NCBI RefSeq assembly: GCF_019656655.1 | Contig: NZ_BPMV01000001.1 | Location: 1,674,001-1,738,000, forward strand | DNA length: 64,000 bases | Reading direction: 5' to 3' | Origin: Tsukamurella sp. TY48 | GTDB lineage: Bacteria; Actinomycetota; Actinomycetes; Mycobacteriales; Mycobacteriaceae | Part shown: positions 29,034-37,067 of the stretch, piece after piece | Numbering within the stretch: the first letter of the stretch is position 1 | Layout of the letters: every line of letters begins with the position of its first letter | Position numbers and translations under genes: made by a program | The notes under the pieces: generated by a model | The model's input: the letters and a program-made list of their open reading frames with translations, nothing else | Database searches by the model: none | What the model was told of the DNA's origin: nothing

Positions 29034-29930
29034 CTAGATCGACACCTGGCGGCCGCGCAGGCCGTCACGTGAACGTCGCTGCGCCGCAGTCAGTTCGGAA
29101 TCGTCCGCGAGTGCCTCGGCGAGCCGCTTGGCGAGTTCGACGGTGCCCGGCACCCACTCGTCGGGATGCGACTCGCGGTCGAGGTCGAAGACGGGGATGA
29201 GCAGGCCGTCGGCGCGGAACGAGCCGGCGAACCGCGAGCCCTCGCCCACGGTGAGGCCGCCGGCGGCGTGCACGCGTGCCAGCGCGGCCATCAGCTCGTC
29301 CTCGGGGGCGGGATGCACCCAGCGCAGGTGCGCCTTGGAGCCGGTGTCGGCCCACCAGGGCGCGCCCACGCCGTCGGCGCCGAGGTCGAGCCTGGCGGCG
29401 GGCGTGATCAGCGAGTTCGCGTGCTCCACCAGCTGGCGGGTCTGCGCATCGGTCTCGCCGGCGAGCCACCAGTCGAAGTCGGAGTGCACCGTGATCTCCA
29501 GCGCCGCCGCGGTATCGAGCACCTCGCTCGGCACGGCGTCGGTCGGCTCGGCGAGGGCCTCACCGGGCGCCGTATCGGCGGCGAACCGGGCCGATCCGGC
29601 GAGCGCGGCGGCGGGATCCTCCGGGCGCACCGAGGTCTGCAGCGCGGCGTAGCCCACGGGCCCGTCGGACTCCTCGCGGACCAGCGCGAAGGAGGCACCC
29701 GGCAGCACCGTCGCCAGCCGGACGTCGCGGGACGAGCCCTGCACGGCGAGGGGCGCCGTCGCGCTCGGGACGAACTGCCGCAGAGCGACGAGATCGCACT
29801 CGGCGGCGAGGCCCTCGAACGGGCGGCGCGCGGCCACGGCGTCGTCCGCCGACCGTGCACGCTGCGCGGCGAGCTTCTCGGCGCGGTTCGATCCCTCGCG
29901 GGGAGTGGCATTGCGTTCGCGTCTACCCAT
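29034..29930 (-). CDS. DUF5926-family protein
   Basis: A 298-residue cytosolic protein. It has a basic N-terminus (GRRERNATPREG), an aspartate/tryptophan-rich middle (HSDFDWWLAGETD) and a C-terminal domain with WWADTGSKAHLRWVHP and DEWVPGTVELAKRL. This matches the actinobacterial DUF5926 family as I know it, often annotated as a preprotein-translocase SecA-like or SEC-C-associated protein without evidence. ATG 29930 is preferred to the upstream ATG because TACCCT (29938-29943, minus strand) ends 7 nt before it. Confidence 0.7.
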   Translation of the reverse strand: MGRRERNATPREGSNRAEKLAAQRARSADDAVAARRPFEGLAAECDLVALRQFVPSATAPLAVQGSSRDVRLATVLPGASFALVREESDGPVGYAALQTSVRPEDPAAALAGSARFAADTAPGEALAEPTDAVPSEVLDTAAALEITVHSDFDWWLAGETDAQTRQLVEHANSLITPAARLDLGADGVGAPWWADTGSKAHLRWVHPAPEDELMAALARVHAAGGLTVGEGSRFAGSFRADGLLIPVFDLDRESHPDEWVPGTVELAKRLAEALADDSELTAAQRRSRDGLRGRQVSI

Positions 29931-29957
29931 GCCCCGCAGGGTACCCAAGAGCCCCGG

Positions 29958-30716
29958 TCAGCCCTGCAACCAGGACCGCGCGCGGGCCGGGTGATTGGTG
30001 GCGATCCACTCCACGCCCAGGCCGTGGCACAGGGCCACATCGGCCTGGGTGTCCACCGTCCAGCAGTAGGTGAACCGTCCGGCGGCGCGCGCCTTGGCCA
30101 CGGTGTCGGGACGCTCGCGCAGTGATTCCACCGACGGTCCGATGCCCTGCGCGCGCACGGCGGTGGCCGCTCCGCCGCCCAGCAGCCGGGAGGCCTCGCC
30201 CAGGAGGACCGCGGGGACGCCGGGCGCATTGCGACGCACTCGCCACACCGCCGATCCGGAGAAGGAGATCACCACCACCGGCGCGGAGGCCGGGTCGCCG
30301 GGGCGCGAGAGCCCGTGCCGCTGCAGCGTGGCCAGCAGTTTCTGTTCGACGAGCCCGCCGAACCGCACCGGGTGCTTGGTCTCCACGAACAGCGTGCGAT
30401 CGGCGCTGCGGGCCAGATCGATCAGCTCGTCGAGGGTGACCACGGACTCCGGATGGCCGGGCCGCTTCCACGAGCCGAAGTCCATCGCCCGCAGATCGGC
30501 GAGGTCGAGTTCGGACACCGCCCCGGTGCCGTCGGAGGTGCGCTCCACGGTGCGGTCGTGCACACAGACGAGGTGGTGATCGCGCGTGAGCCGGACATCG
30601 CATTCGATCGCGTCGGCGCCCTCGGCCACGGCGGCCTCGAAGGCGCTCATCGTGTGCTCCGGGTACTCGCCGCTCGCACCGCGATGTGCCACGATGCCCG
30701 CTACACCGCCAACCAT
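29958..30716 (-). CDS. glpQ: Glycerophosphodiester phosphodiesterase
   Basis: A 252-residue TIM-barrel GDPD that hydrolyses glycerophosphodiesters from phospholipid turnover to glycerol-3-phosphate and an alcohol. The first catalytic His is in AHRGASGEYPEHT (about 10-22), the metal-binding ECDV segment follows (IECDVRLTRD) and the second His in VCVHDRTVER. The C-terminal WTVD strand closes the barrel. There is no signal peptide, so it is cytosolic. ATG 30716 has GAGGAGG just upstream and overlaps the stop of the upstream DUF4328 gene. The equivalent in M. tuberculosis is glpQ1 (Rv3842c). Confidence 0.92.
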   Translation of the reverse strand: MVGGVAGIVAHRGASGEYPEHTMSAFEAAVAEGADAIECDVRLTRDHHLVCVHDRTVERTSDGTGAVSELDLADLRAMDFGSWKRPGHPESVVTLDELIDLARSADRTLFVETKHPVRFGGLVEQKLLATLQRHGLSRPGDPASAPVVVISFSGSAVWRVRRNAPGVPAVLLGEASRLLGGGAATAVRAQGIGPSVESLRERPDTVAKARAAGRFTYCWTVDTQADVALCHGLGVEWIATNHPARARSWLQG

Positions 30717-31540
30717 CGGCCCTCCTCAGAGTCCTTCTGCGAGTCCGGCCCCGCGTCGATGGCGCGCACCACACGCAGAGTCACGACCAGGAACGCCGCT
30801 CCCAGCGCGTACGTGATCGCCGTGTACAGCACGGCATCCGCGTGGTGCTGCAGCCCGCCGGAGGCCTGCGCGTACGCCACACAGGCGAGCGTGACGATAC
30901 TCAGCGCGACCCACCCCGCCCACCAGCGGCGGATGAACTCCAGGCGGCCATCCGACGACGGTGCGCGGCCGGCGACGCGGTCCTGCGCGCCCACCAGTTC
31001 CATGGCCAGGACGGGCGCCGCCACGAGGTTGACCACCGGCACCAGGCAGTACACCCAGAGCTGCCAGGTGGGCCGCGGGTCGAGCGTGCCGAGTTCGCCG
31101 TAGACGGCCGCGCGCGCGGCCTGCAGCCAACGGGCGAAGACGATGTACAGGACCACGAGCGCGATCACCGCGAGCCACCCGATGGCGAACACGGAGACCT
31201 CGGCACCCCAGGCCAGGTACTTCGAGATCGGTCCGGCGCGGTTGATCACCAGCAACAGGTACGCGGCGGCCTCGGCCAGCGCCGCGAGCACCAGCACCGC
31301 GATGGTGCCCTGCAGCACCGAGACCAGCGCGGTCGTGGCGGATTCGGCCCGCCGGCCCTGTTCGGTGACGGGCGCGGGCGCGAACTCCTGCCGCAGGCCC
31401 CAGCGGGGCACGTCCGTGTACTTCGGCGTGGGCCCCTGTTCCGACGGTGCGCGGCGCGGCACCGGGAGGGTCTCCGGTGGGCGCCGGGCCAGCCAGCGGA
31501 TCCGCCGGCCGGGGGGCTGAGTGCGCGCGGTGGGCTGCAT
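30701..31540 (-). CDS. DUF4328-domain membrane protein
   Basis: A 279-residue protein: a Pro/Arg-rich cytosolic N-terminus (about 1-65), then about five to six membrane helices of DUF4328 type with the conserved WVYCLVPVVNL and RRWWAGW segments. Function unknown. ATG 31540 overlaps the rhodanese stop as ATGA, and its own stop is inside the glpQ start region. The order rhodanese-DUF4328-glpQ therefore forms one coupled unit. This corresponds to the Rv3843c neighbourhood. Confidence 0.8.
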   Translation of the reverse strand: MQPTARTQPPGRRIRWLARRPPETLPVPRRAPSEQGPTPKYTDVPRWGLRQEFAPAPVTEQGRRAESATTALVSVLQGTIAVLVLAALAEAAAYLLLVINRAGPISKYLAWGAEVSVFAIGWLAVIALVVLYIVFARWLQAARAAVYGELGTLDPRPTWQLWVYCLVPVVNLVAAPVLAMELVGAQDRVAGRAPSSDGRLEFIRRWWAGWVALSIVTLACVAYAQASGGLQHHADAVLYTAITYALGAAFLVVTLRVVRAIDAGPDSQKDSEEGRWLAV

Positions 31541-31989
31541 CAGACCGCCCCCGGGCCACCGTCCGGCCGCACGACCGGCTTCGCGGCCGCGGCCCAGGCG
31601 ATCATTCCGCCGTCGACGACCACGGCCTCCACACCCACGGTCTCGAGGTAGCGCACGGCGCTCTCGGAGCGGCCGCCCCCGCGGCAGATCACGTACACCT
31701 CGGAGTCGAGGTCGAGTTCGCCGAAGCGCGCCGGCAGCTCGATCAGCGGGATGTGCACGGCGCCCGGTGCGTGACCGAGGTCCCACTCATCGGGTTCGCG
31801 CACGTCGAGCAGGGTGATGCCCTCGATCGCGGGCAGGGCGTCGATCCCGATCAGCCCATCGTGCACGGGGCCGGCGGCGGGGATTCCGTGCGCGTCCGTC
31901 ATGGGGACCAGTTTGGCACGACCTTCTGCGAGGGCAACGAATTCATCCACAGTTTCCACAGGCTCATCCACAGCTTGAGGTTCATTCAT
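31540..31989 (-). CDS. Rhodanese-domain sulfurtransferase
   Basis: A 149-residue single-domain rhodanese. Conserved strands LLDVREPDEWDLGHAPGA and the active-site loop CRGGGRS (Cys plus six-residue loop) are present, so persulfide transfer is plausible. ATG 31989 is given as start, with an acidic VDEPVETVDE-rich leader; the internal ATG at 31902 would yield the domain alone. The N-terminal choice is uncertain because the first 30 codons contain a set of TCCACA motifs that may instead be intergenic DNA. Confidence 0.8.
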   Translation of the reverse strand: MNEPQAVDEPVETVDEFVALAEGRAKLVPMTDAHGIPAAGPVHDGLIGIDALPAIEGITLLDVREPDEWDLGHAPGAVHIPLIELPARFGELDLDSEVYVICRGGGRSESAVRYLETVGVEAVVVDGGMIAWAAAAKPVVRPDGGPGAV

Positions 31990-32035
31990 ATCGGCGTTCA
32001 CCAGCGCGGATTCCGCCCCCTGTGGAGCGTGTGGA
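31942..32035. repeat. Cluster of five TCCACA/TGTGGA motifs (DnaA-box-like)
   Basis: TTCATCCACA at 31942-31951, TTTCCACA at 31953-31960, TCATCCACA at 31964-31972 and inverted TGTGGA at 32021-32026 and 32030-32035. The first and third are one mismatch from the TTATCCACA DnaA box. Part of this encodes a VDE/VET repeat if the rhodanese starts at 31989, which is a plain alternative explanation. Confidence 0.3.
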
Positions 32036-32036
32036 A

Positions 32037-32957
32037 TCACGAACCGTAACTCGCCCACAGGCCCCGCCGCTGCAGGCCGGACAGCGCACCGTCGAGCACG
32101 CCGGTCGTGAGGGAGGCCGCGGCCCCGGCCAGCCCGCCGTCGGCGATGGAGGTCCCGCCGCTGAGCAGGCGCGCGAGCAGGGGCTTCGGCGTGTGCATGG
32201 TCTCGACCTCGGCGTCCGGGTAGCGCTCGGCGAGCACACCGCGCAGGGTGCCGACACCGTCGGCCAGCCCCAGGTCCACGGCCTTCTCGCCGATCCACAC
32301 CTCACCGGTGAAGAGCCGCGGATCGTCGCCGAGCTTGGCGCCGCGGCGGTCGGTGACCCAACCGCGGAAGGCCGTGTGGATATCGCCCTGCACGCCGTGC
32401 AGCCACTCCACATCGGCTTCGCGGACGTCCTCGAACATGTCGAGGCGGTGCTTGGACTCGCCCGCGGTGAAGACGCGCCGCTCCAGGCCGATCTTCTCGA
32501 TGAGCTCCTTGGCGCCGAAGCCCGCCGAGATGACGCCGATCGAGCCGACGATCGAGGTGCTGGTCACGAAGATCTCGTCGGCGGCGCAGGCCAGCCAGTA
32601 CCCGCCCGAGGCGGCCACGTCCTCGCAGAAGGCGAGCACGGGCAGGTCGTGCTTGGCCGCGAGCTGGCGGATGCGGGCGCCGATCAGCTCGGACTGGGCG
32701 GGCGAGCCGCCGGGGCTGTTGAGGGCGAGGGCCACGGCCACCGCATCGTCGGTCTCGAAAGCCTTGCGCAGCACCGTCTCGACGCCGGCCAGGTTGAGCA
32801 CGCCGCGGCTGCTGAGCCCGCCCGACATGGCGGGTGCGGCGATCGGGCCCTCCAGGCGGACGACGGGGACCACCCCGCCGGCCTGGCCGAGCGCGGTGCG
32901 CACCCGATGGCTGGCGGCCTTGGCCGCGTCCTGCAGTTCCGTGACGAGTGCACTCAT
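32037..32957 (-). CDS. sppA: Signal peptide peptidase SppA-like S49 serine protease
   Basis: A 306-residue S49 peptidase related to SppA/SohB. The nucleophile Ser is in DVAASGGYWLA and the preceding NSPGG strand-turn is typical of the family. A general-base Lys is expected in the KELIEKIGLERR or GESKHRLDMFE region. There is no obvious membrane helix, so it may be a peripheral or cytosolic short form. Start ATG 32957 follows TACCTT (32965-32970, minus strand) by 7 nt. It degrades signal-peptide remnants or membrane-associated peptides by family analogy. Confidence 0.85.
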   Translation of the reverse strand: MSALVTELQDAAKAASHRVRTALGQAGGVVPVVRLEGPIAAPAMSGGLSSRGVLNLAGVETVLRKAFETDDAVAVALALNSPGGSPAQSELIGARIRQLAAKHDLPVLAFCEDVAASGGYWLACAADEIFVTSTSIVGSIGVISAGFGAKELIEKIGLERRVFTAGESKHRLDMFEDVREADVEWLHGVQGDIHTAFRGWVTDRRGAKLGDDPRLFTGEVWIGEKAVDLGLADGVGTLRGVLAERYPDAEVETMHTPKPLLARLLSGGTSIADGGLAGAAASLTTGVLDGALSGLQRRGLWASYGS

Positions 32958-32991
32958 ACCCTCGAAGGTAGCGCCTGTACGGCGGTCGCTC

Positions 32992-33411
32992 TCAGGGCGC
33001 GAACGGTGATCCCGGGAAGTTGCGGGCCACCGTCCACACCGCGGCGAGCGCCCCGAGCCCGATCCACAGCCATTTGTTCCTCGGCAGCGAGGGGACCCGG
33101 AAGCCCACCCGGTTCCCCAGCCACTGCGCCCACAGCCACACCAGGAGAACGACGATGGGGTAGATCAGCAGATTCGAGGAGAAGGCCGCGGCGAAATCGA
33201 AGTTGGTCAGATCGTTGACGGCGCGCAGGCCGCCGCAGCCCGGACAGTAGAGACCGGTGACCGCGTACAGCGGACACACGCCCCAGCTGTTCTGGACGTG
33301 CGGGTCGCGCAGATGCAGTGCGAGGACCAGCCCGCCCACACCGGAGGCGGTCAGCAGCGGCGCGGCGGCGGCGCGCAGGCGACCGTCGGCGGGACTGCTG
33401 CTTGCCGTCAT
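32992..33411 (-). CDS. DUF2752-domain membrane protein
   Basis: A 139-residue protein with three to four membrane helices and the DUF2752 signature CPLYAVTGLYCPGCGGLRAV, in which three cysteines lie in the first extracellular or membrane-interface loop. The cysteines suggest metal binding or disulfide chemistry, but the family has no proven role. TAGCCT (33419-33424, minus strand) ends 7 nt before ATG 33411, implying a leaderless start. Confidence 0.85.
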   Translation of the reverse strand: MTASSSPADGRLRAAAAPLLTASGVGGLVLALHLRDPHVQNSWGVCPLYAVTGLYCPGCGGLRAVNDLTNFDFAAAFSSNLLIYPIVVLLVWLWAQWLGNRVGFRVPSLPRNKWLWIGLGALAAVWTVARNFPGSPFAP

Positions 33412-33427
33412 GCGCTCCAGGCTAGCG

Positions 33428-33826
33428 TCAGAACGCGGAGACCCAGATCAGGCCGATCACGAGGCTGCCCACCGAGACCAGGGCGTCCAGGAGCGCGTAG
33501 CCCCAGGCATTGCGACGGTTCAGCAGGTTGAGCACCGCGTGCGCACCGAAGGTGGTTCCCACCAGCAGCGAGACCACGAAGGTGATCGCGAAGACGTCGA
33601 ACCGGGGGCCGTAGGTGCAGGCCATCGCGGCGCATTCCCGGAAGGACGGGAGCGCCTGCACGGTGAGGTACAGGTTCGCGAGGGTCGCGCCGACCGAGAC
33701 GGCGAGGAGGGTGATCGCCACCACGATGTCGGTGCGGGTCTGACGACCGCCGACGAGGGTTCGAATACGGTGCGCCCGACCAGCGTGGGGCGACGGCTCG
33801 CGCACCCCGATGCTGTATTCGGTCAT
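33428..33826 (-). CDS. Small membrane protein, 132 aa
   Basis: A basic N-terminus of about 30 residues precedes three membrane helices, with two cysteines (RECAAMACTYG) in the first loop. It ends just 17 bp before the DUF2752 gene and may share its transcript. No family is recognised. ATG 33826 is the only reasonable start in the frame. Confidence 0.6.
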   Translation of the reverse strand: MTEYSIGVREPSPHAGRAHRIRTLVGGRQTRTDIVVAITLLAVSVGATLANLYLTVQALPSFRECAAMACTYGPRFDVFAITFVVSLLVGTTFGAHAVLNLLNRRNAWGYALLDALVSVGSLVIGLIWVSAF

Positions 33827-34107
33827 GCCACCATGATCCGGCTCGAAGGCCCGGATTCCAAGCTTTTCCGATAGAGATTCAGGTCGTTTCTATCGCTACA
33901 TTTCGTCGCATCCCAGGTTGGGAGGTGTAAACCACTTCTCCGTCTAGTTCGTCACACGAGCATAGGTGAACAACAAACTTCAGACATATGCCACTCACAC
34001 CCCAGTGGGCATCGACGGATTTCCTACTCGCGAGTAGGTCGGCTATGGTGGTCGACATCACACGCTGTGACGGGATTCACAGCCCTCGGGCTGGGAGAGG
34101 CGGAGGA
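33827..34107. other. AT-richer intergenic region
   Basis: About 280 bp with lower GC than the rest and no supported gene. Its right part holds a perfect 16-bp palindrome (34023-34038), a TATGGT -10-like hexamer at 34043-34048 and the ribosome-binding site of the 46-residue membrane peptide. Confidence 0.5.
34023..34038. promoter_or_regulatory. Palindromic operator CCTACTCGCGAGTAGG
   Basis: A perfect 16-bp palindrome lies 5 bp upstream of TATGGT (34043-34048) and about 70 bp before the small ORF at 34108. Palindromes of this form with a CGCG centre are common TetR-type operators; no regulator gene is adjacent. Confidence 0.6.
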
Positions 34108-34248
34108 ATGACTGTCGAGCACGAGCACTCGCACGCGACCTCCTCCGCACGCTGCACCACCGTCCATTTCTCCCGGTCGCTCACGCGCACCAGCATCACC
34201 GTGGCCGTCCTGGCGCTCGCGCTGGTGCTCATTCTCGTCCTGCGCTGA
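34108..34248 (+). CDS. 46-aa single-helix membrane peptide
   Basis: ATG 34108 is preceded by GAGAGGCGGAGGA. The peptide has a His/Glu-rich cytosolic N-terminus (MTVEHEHSHATSS), then one membrane helix (TVAVLALALVLILVL) ending in Arg-stop. It lies upstream of sodA in the same orientation. Such small membrane peptides are often missed; the strong Shine-Dalgarno and clean helix support it. Function unknown. Confidence 0.55.
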   Translation: MTVEHEHSHATSSARCTTVHFSRSLTRTSITVAVLALALVLILVLR

Positions 34249-34385
34249 CCGTCGCCGCCGAACCTCAACTGCGCTTGATGCGCATTCGTCCGTCCTTATT
34301 GCGGAACCATTCCAGATAAGAAAGGCTGGAGCGGTACCGAAGGATCACCGAGGGGGCGATCGCTCCCGCAACAGAAGGGAATGCC

Positions 34386-34988
34386 GTGGCCGTCTACACT
34401 CTGCCGGATCTCGACTATGACTACAGTGCGCTGGAGCCGCACATCTCGGGCGAGATCATGGAGCTGCACCACAGCAAGCACCACGCCGCCTACGTCGCCG
34501 GCGCCAACGCCGCCCTCGAGCAGCTCGCCGAGGCTCGCGAGGACGGCTCCATCGCCACCAAGGCGCCGCTGCTCTCGAAGAACCTCGCCTTCCACCTGGG
34601 TGGCCACACCAACCACTCGATCTTCTGGAAGAACCTGTCGCCCAACGGTGGCGACAAGCCGGTCGGCGATCTCGCCGCGGCCATCGACGAGTACTTCGGC
34701 GGCTTCGACAAGTTCCAGGCGCACTTCACCGCCGTCGCGAACTCGCTGCAGGGCTCCGGCTGGTCGGTGCTGGCGTACGACCACATCGGTCAGCGCCTCG
34801 TGATCCAGCAGCTCACCGATCAGCAGGGCAACATCTCGATCAACCTCACCCCGCTGCTCATGCTGGACATGTGGGAGCACGCCTTCTACCTCCAGTACAA
34901 GAACGTCAAGGCCGATTACGTCAAGGCCTGGTGGAACGTTGTGAACTGGGACGACGTGGCGGCCCGCTACGCCGCCGCGAAGGCCTGA
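34386..34988 (+). CDS. sodA: Superoxide dismutase, Fe/Mn type
   Basis: A 200-residue Fe/Mn SOD converting superoxide to peroxide and oxygen. The four metal ligands fall in the usual places: His in ELHHSKHH, His in [10 protein letters not shown] and Asp/His in [11 protein letters not shown]. The DWEH-type signature is present as DMWEHAFY. There is no signal peptide; mycobacterial SodA is exported without one by SecA2. GTG 34386 has GAAGGGA 5 nt upstream. Mn or Fe specificity cannot be settled by eye. A strong hairpin follows the stop. Confidence 0.97.
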   Translation: MAVYTLPDLDYDYSALEPHISGEIMELHHSKHHAAYVAGANAALEQLAEAREDGSIATKAPLLSKNLAFHLGGHTNHSIFWKNLSPNGGDKPVGDLAAAIDEYFGGFDKFQAHFTAVANSLQGSGWSVLAYDHIGQRLVIQQLTDQQGNISINLTPLLMLDMWEHAFYLQYKNVKADYVKAWWNVVNWDDVAARYAAAKA

Positions 34989-35010
34989 CAGCCCGCTCGC
35001 AGCCCTCGTC

Positions 35011-35047
35011 CGAAGCCCCGCCCGCGCACCCTCGCGGCGGGGCTTCG
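35011..35047. terminator. sodA terminator hairpin
   Basis: CGAAGCCCCGC (35011-35021) and its complement (35037-35047) form an 11-bp GC-rich stem with a 15-nt loop, 22 bp after the sodA stop. There is no T tract, as is usual in actinobacteria. Confidence 0.7.
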
Positions 35048-35110
35048 GCGTGTCGACGGTGCGCCGCACCGTCCGGCCCGGCGCCCTGGCTCCCCACCTG
35101 ATTTCCGCTC

Positions 35111-35172
35111 CCGCTCCCGTTTCCTCGTCGCGCCCCCGATGCATCAGGAGCGGGATGTCGAAACGGGAGCGG
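35111..35172. repeat. GCTCCCG inverted repeat, left of DUF559-type gene
   Basis: CCGCTCCCGTTTC (35111-35123) is repeated inverted at 35160-35172, overlapping the 3' end of the frameshifted gene. The same GCTCCCG unit forms nested hairpins at the other end of the gene. Confidence 0.6.
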
Positions 35173-36080
35173 GAAGGCGCCGCGAGAGGAGCAGACCCCG
35201 CGGACCGAGCGCCGCGTGCAGTCGATTCCGGAGTCGGTCCGGCTCGCGGCATTCCAGCCAGCGCCAGTGGTGCGGCGAGAGACCGTTCTCCACGAGCAGG
35301 TTGTCCCGGGTGAGCTGGTGGTCCGCCTCGGAGGTGCTCAGCTTCACCCGCCCGTCGAACTCGCCGACCACCAGGTGCGACCACAGGAAATCAGTGCGCG
35401 CCACCAGGTTGCCCGCCGGGCCGAACAGCTCGAACTGCAGCGTGGGGCGCGGGATCTCCGGCCACCGGAGCATCAGGGCCCGGCTCAGCGATTCGCCCAC
35501 CGACTCCGCGAGCGCAGTGGCCTCCGGCAACGCGGCCCGCAAGGTCGCCGTTCCGCGACGCCGCCCCAGACGGTCCGCGGCCGCCTCCAGCTCCCCCATC
35601 GAAGCACCGGCCCGCAGCGCCGCATCCAGAGCGCACACCGCCTGCTCGAAGGTGCCCGCGAGGGCGAGATCGAGCGCGGTGCGCGCGAGAGTGGTCACCG
35701 CGTAGCCGTCGATCTCGCAGACATCGTGGGCATCGAGCCTTCGCAGGTGCACCCGCCGGTTTCCCCGGACGGATCCGCCCCGAGATCCCGTACCGGTGAA
35801 ATCGACAGTCCGCCAATCGTTGTTGAGGATCTGCATGCCGTGCAGCGCGGCGGCCGCGGCGTGGCTCAGCACCAACCGGCGCGAAGTGCGGTCGGCCGCC
35901 GCGCGAACCGTGACCGCGAACTCCCGCCATGGCGCGAGCGCGTCCCCTCGGTGATACGCACCCGCCCACACTTCGCGTGAGCTCACGCCGGTGGACCGCC
36001 GCACGGATCTCACTGTCGCGCATTCCCACGGCGAGTAGTTCCCGCCTGTGCCGATACCCCGGCACCGCATCGTCCGGCAT
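35144..36080 (-). pseudogene. DUF559/AbiEi-like protein gene, frameshifted
   Basis: ATG 36080 (with GGGGGAGG 7 nt upstream) opens a helix-turn-helix-like segment RRELLAVGMRDSEIRAAVHRRELTR. The frame then breaks near 35972; removing one A from the GAAG there gives LTRVWAGAYHRGD and joins the remaining 270 residues. The C-terminal part resembles a PD-(D/E)XK nuclease-like DUF559 core (RTDFLWSHLVVGEFDGRVK). Proteins of this layout, often called AbiEi-like antitoxins, are numerous in Gordonia and Tsukamurella relatives. As sequenced, the gene is broken. It is flanked on both sides by GCTCCCG-type inverted repeats. Confidence 0.6.
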
Positions 36081-36143
36081 CGTCGAACCTCCCCCAAGGT
36101 CGCCTGCCGCGATGGTGCCACCGGGGCCTGACAGGTACGCCTC

Positions 36144-36207
36144 CCCGCTCCCGTTTCGTTCTCTCGCTCCCGAAACAGCGGGAGCGAGAGAACACAACGG
36201 GAGCGGG
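36144..36207. repeat. Nested GCTCCCG hairpins, right of DUF559-type gene
   Basis: Inner arms GTTCTCTCGCTCCCG (36158-36172) and complement (36179-36193) with a 6-nt loop, inside outer arms CCCGCTCCCGTT (36144-36155) and complement (36196-36207). The outer unit matches the repeat at 35111-35172. Confidence 0.75.
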
Positions 36208-36271
36208 AGGCACCGGTCCACGATGGTTCGCTATCGTGAGGAATCAATACGTCATCCCGGAAAGGTCTCTC

Positions 36272-36739
36272 ATGTCTCGCACCGCGATCGTCCTCACCGC
36301 CGCCGCGACCGCGGCCGTTGCACTCGGGTCCGCCGCGCCCGCGATCGCCGACCCCGGCGATGCGCAGACGGTGCGCCGCATCGCCTGCGAGCAGTACGCG
36401 GTGGGCGCATCGACGTTCGACTACCGCGACCTGCGCTCGTGGCAGCAGCGCCTCAAGCAGGGCGTCTCGCCCGAACTGTCCGCGAAGTACGACCACACCG
36501 TGGGGGCGATGAACCAGGTGCTGCAGCCGCTGCAGTGGGTCTCGACCGGCCGCTTCGCCGGCGCCGAGACCCAGGACCTGGGCAACGGTGTCTGGCGCGC
36601 GAAGTGCTTCATCAACGTGCACGTCACGAACACGGATGCGCCGCAGGGGCGCACTATGACCACCCAGTACGTCATCACCCTGGACAAGAACCGCGGCTGG
36701 CTGATCACCGATGTCGGCGGCGATCCCGCCGGACAGTGA
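36272..36739 (+). CDS. Small secreted protein
   Basis: A 155-residue protein with a clear signal peptide (about 1-29, cleavage near AIA-DPGDA). The mature domain resembles the NTF2-like fold of actinobacterial Mce-associated or conserved exported proteins, with two cysteines (IACEQYA and AKCFINV) that may pair. ATG 36272 has GGAAAGG 6 nt upstream; a longer in-frame start at 36236 is not needed. Function unknown. Confidence 0.75.
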   Translation: MSRTAIVLTAAATAAVALGSAAPAIADPGDAQTVRRIACEQYAVGASTFDYRDLRSWQQRLKQGVSPELSAKYDHTVGAMNQVLQPLQWVSTGRFAGAETQDLGNGVWRAKCFINVHVTNTDAPQGRTMTTQYVITLDKNRGWLITDVGGDPAGQ

Positions 36740-36841
36740 CCTCGGCGGACAGGCCGCCCGAGCAGTAGTTTTCCGGGTAGCCGAAACCTCCGCACAGGCC
36801 TCGCCAATAACCCCTTGCGGTTTCCAAAACTTAAGCAGGGC

Positions 36842-36870
36842 TTGTCGATTCGCGAATCGGCGACTATTCT
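36842..36870 (+). promoter_or_regulatory. Promoter of the riboswitch transcript
   Basis: TTGTCG (36842-36847), a 17-bp spacer and TATTCT (36865-36870) form a good sigma-70 promoter; transcription would start at about 36877, a few bases before the aptamer. A perfect palindrome CGATTCGCGAATCG (36846-36859) lies in the spacer and could be a repressor site. Confidence 0.6.
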
Positions 36871-36879
36871 GGGAATCGC

Positions 36880-37012
36880 ACGAAGGGGAGTAGCCCCCAA
36901 TCGCGTGGTCGACATACTGGCGAATCCGCCCGGCCCGCGAACCGGAGACACCCGAGTCGCTGCGCGAGACCTCGCGCCGGCGGCGCGCCGGTGGGCGAGA
37001 CCTTTGTGCCAT
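36880..37012 (+). ncRNA. yybP-ykoY manganese riboswitch aptamer
   Basis: The conserved pieces of the class are in order: GAAGGGGAGTAGC (36882-36894), a GTCGACATACTGG segment near 36908, GC-rich stem arms (about 36960-36993) and the closing GGCGAGACCTTTGTGCC (36994-37010). The class senses Mn2+ and regulates Mn exporters. It precedes a GDT1/TMEM165-type gene, a common target of this riboswitch. Confidence 0.85.
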
Positions 37013-37045
37013 TGCGCGGTCCGATCGTCGGATCCGTGTGGCACA
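36999..37045 (+). terminator. Riboswitch expression platform (terminator)
   Basis: GACCTTTGTGCC at the aptamer 3' end (36999-37010) can pair with GGCACAGGTC (37032-37041) using two 5-bp blocks around a TT bulge, followed directly by TTTT. This is an intrinsic terminator that uses aptamer sequence, so Mn-stabilised aptamer would let transcription continue. Confidence 0.6.
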
Positions 37046-37067
37046 GGTCTTTTCGGGAGGTTCCACC

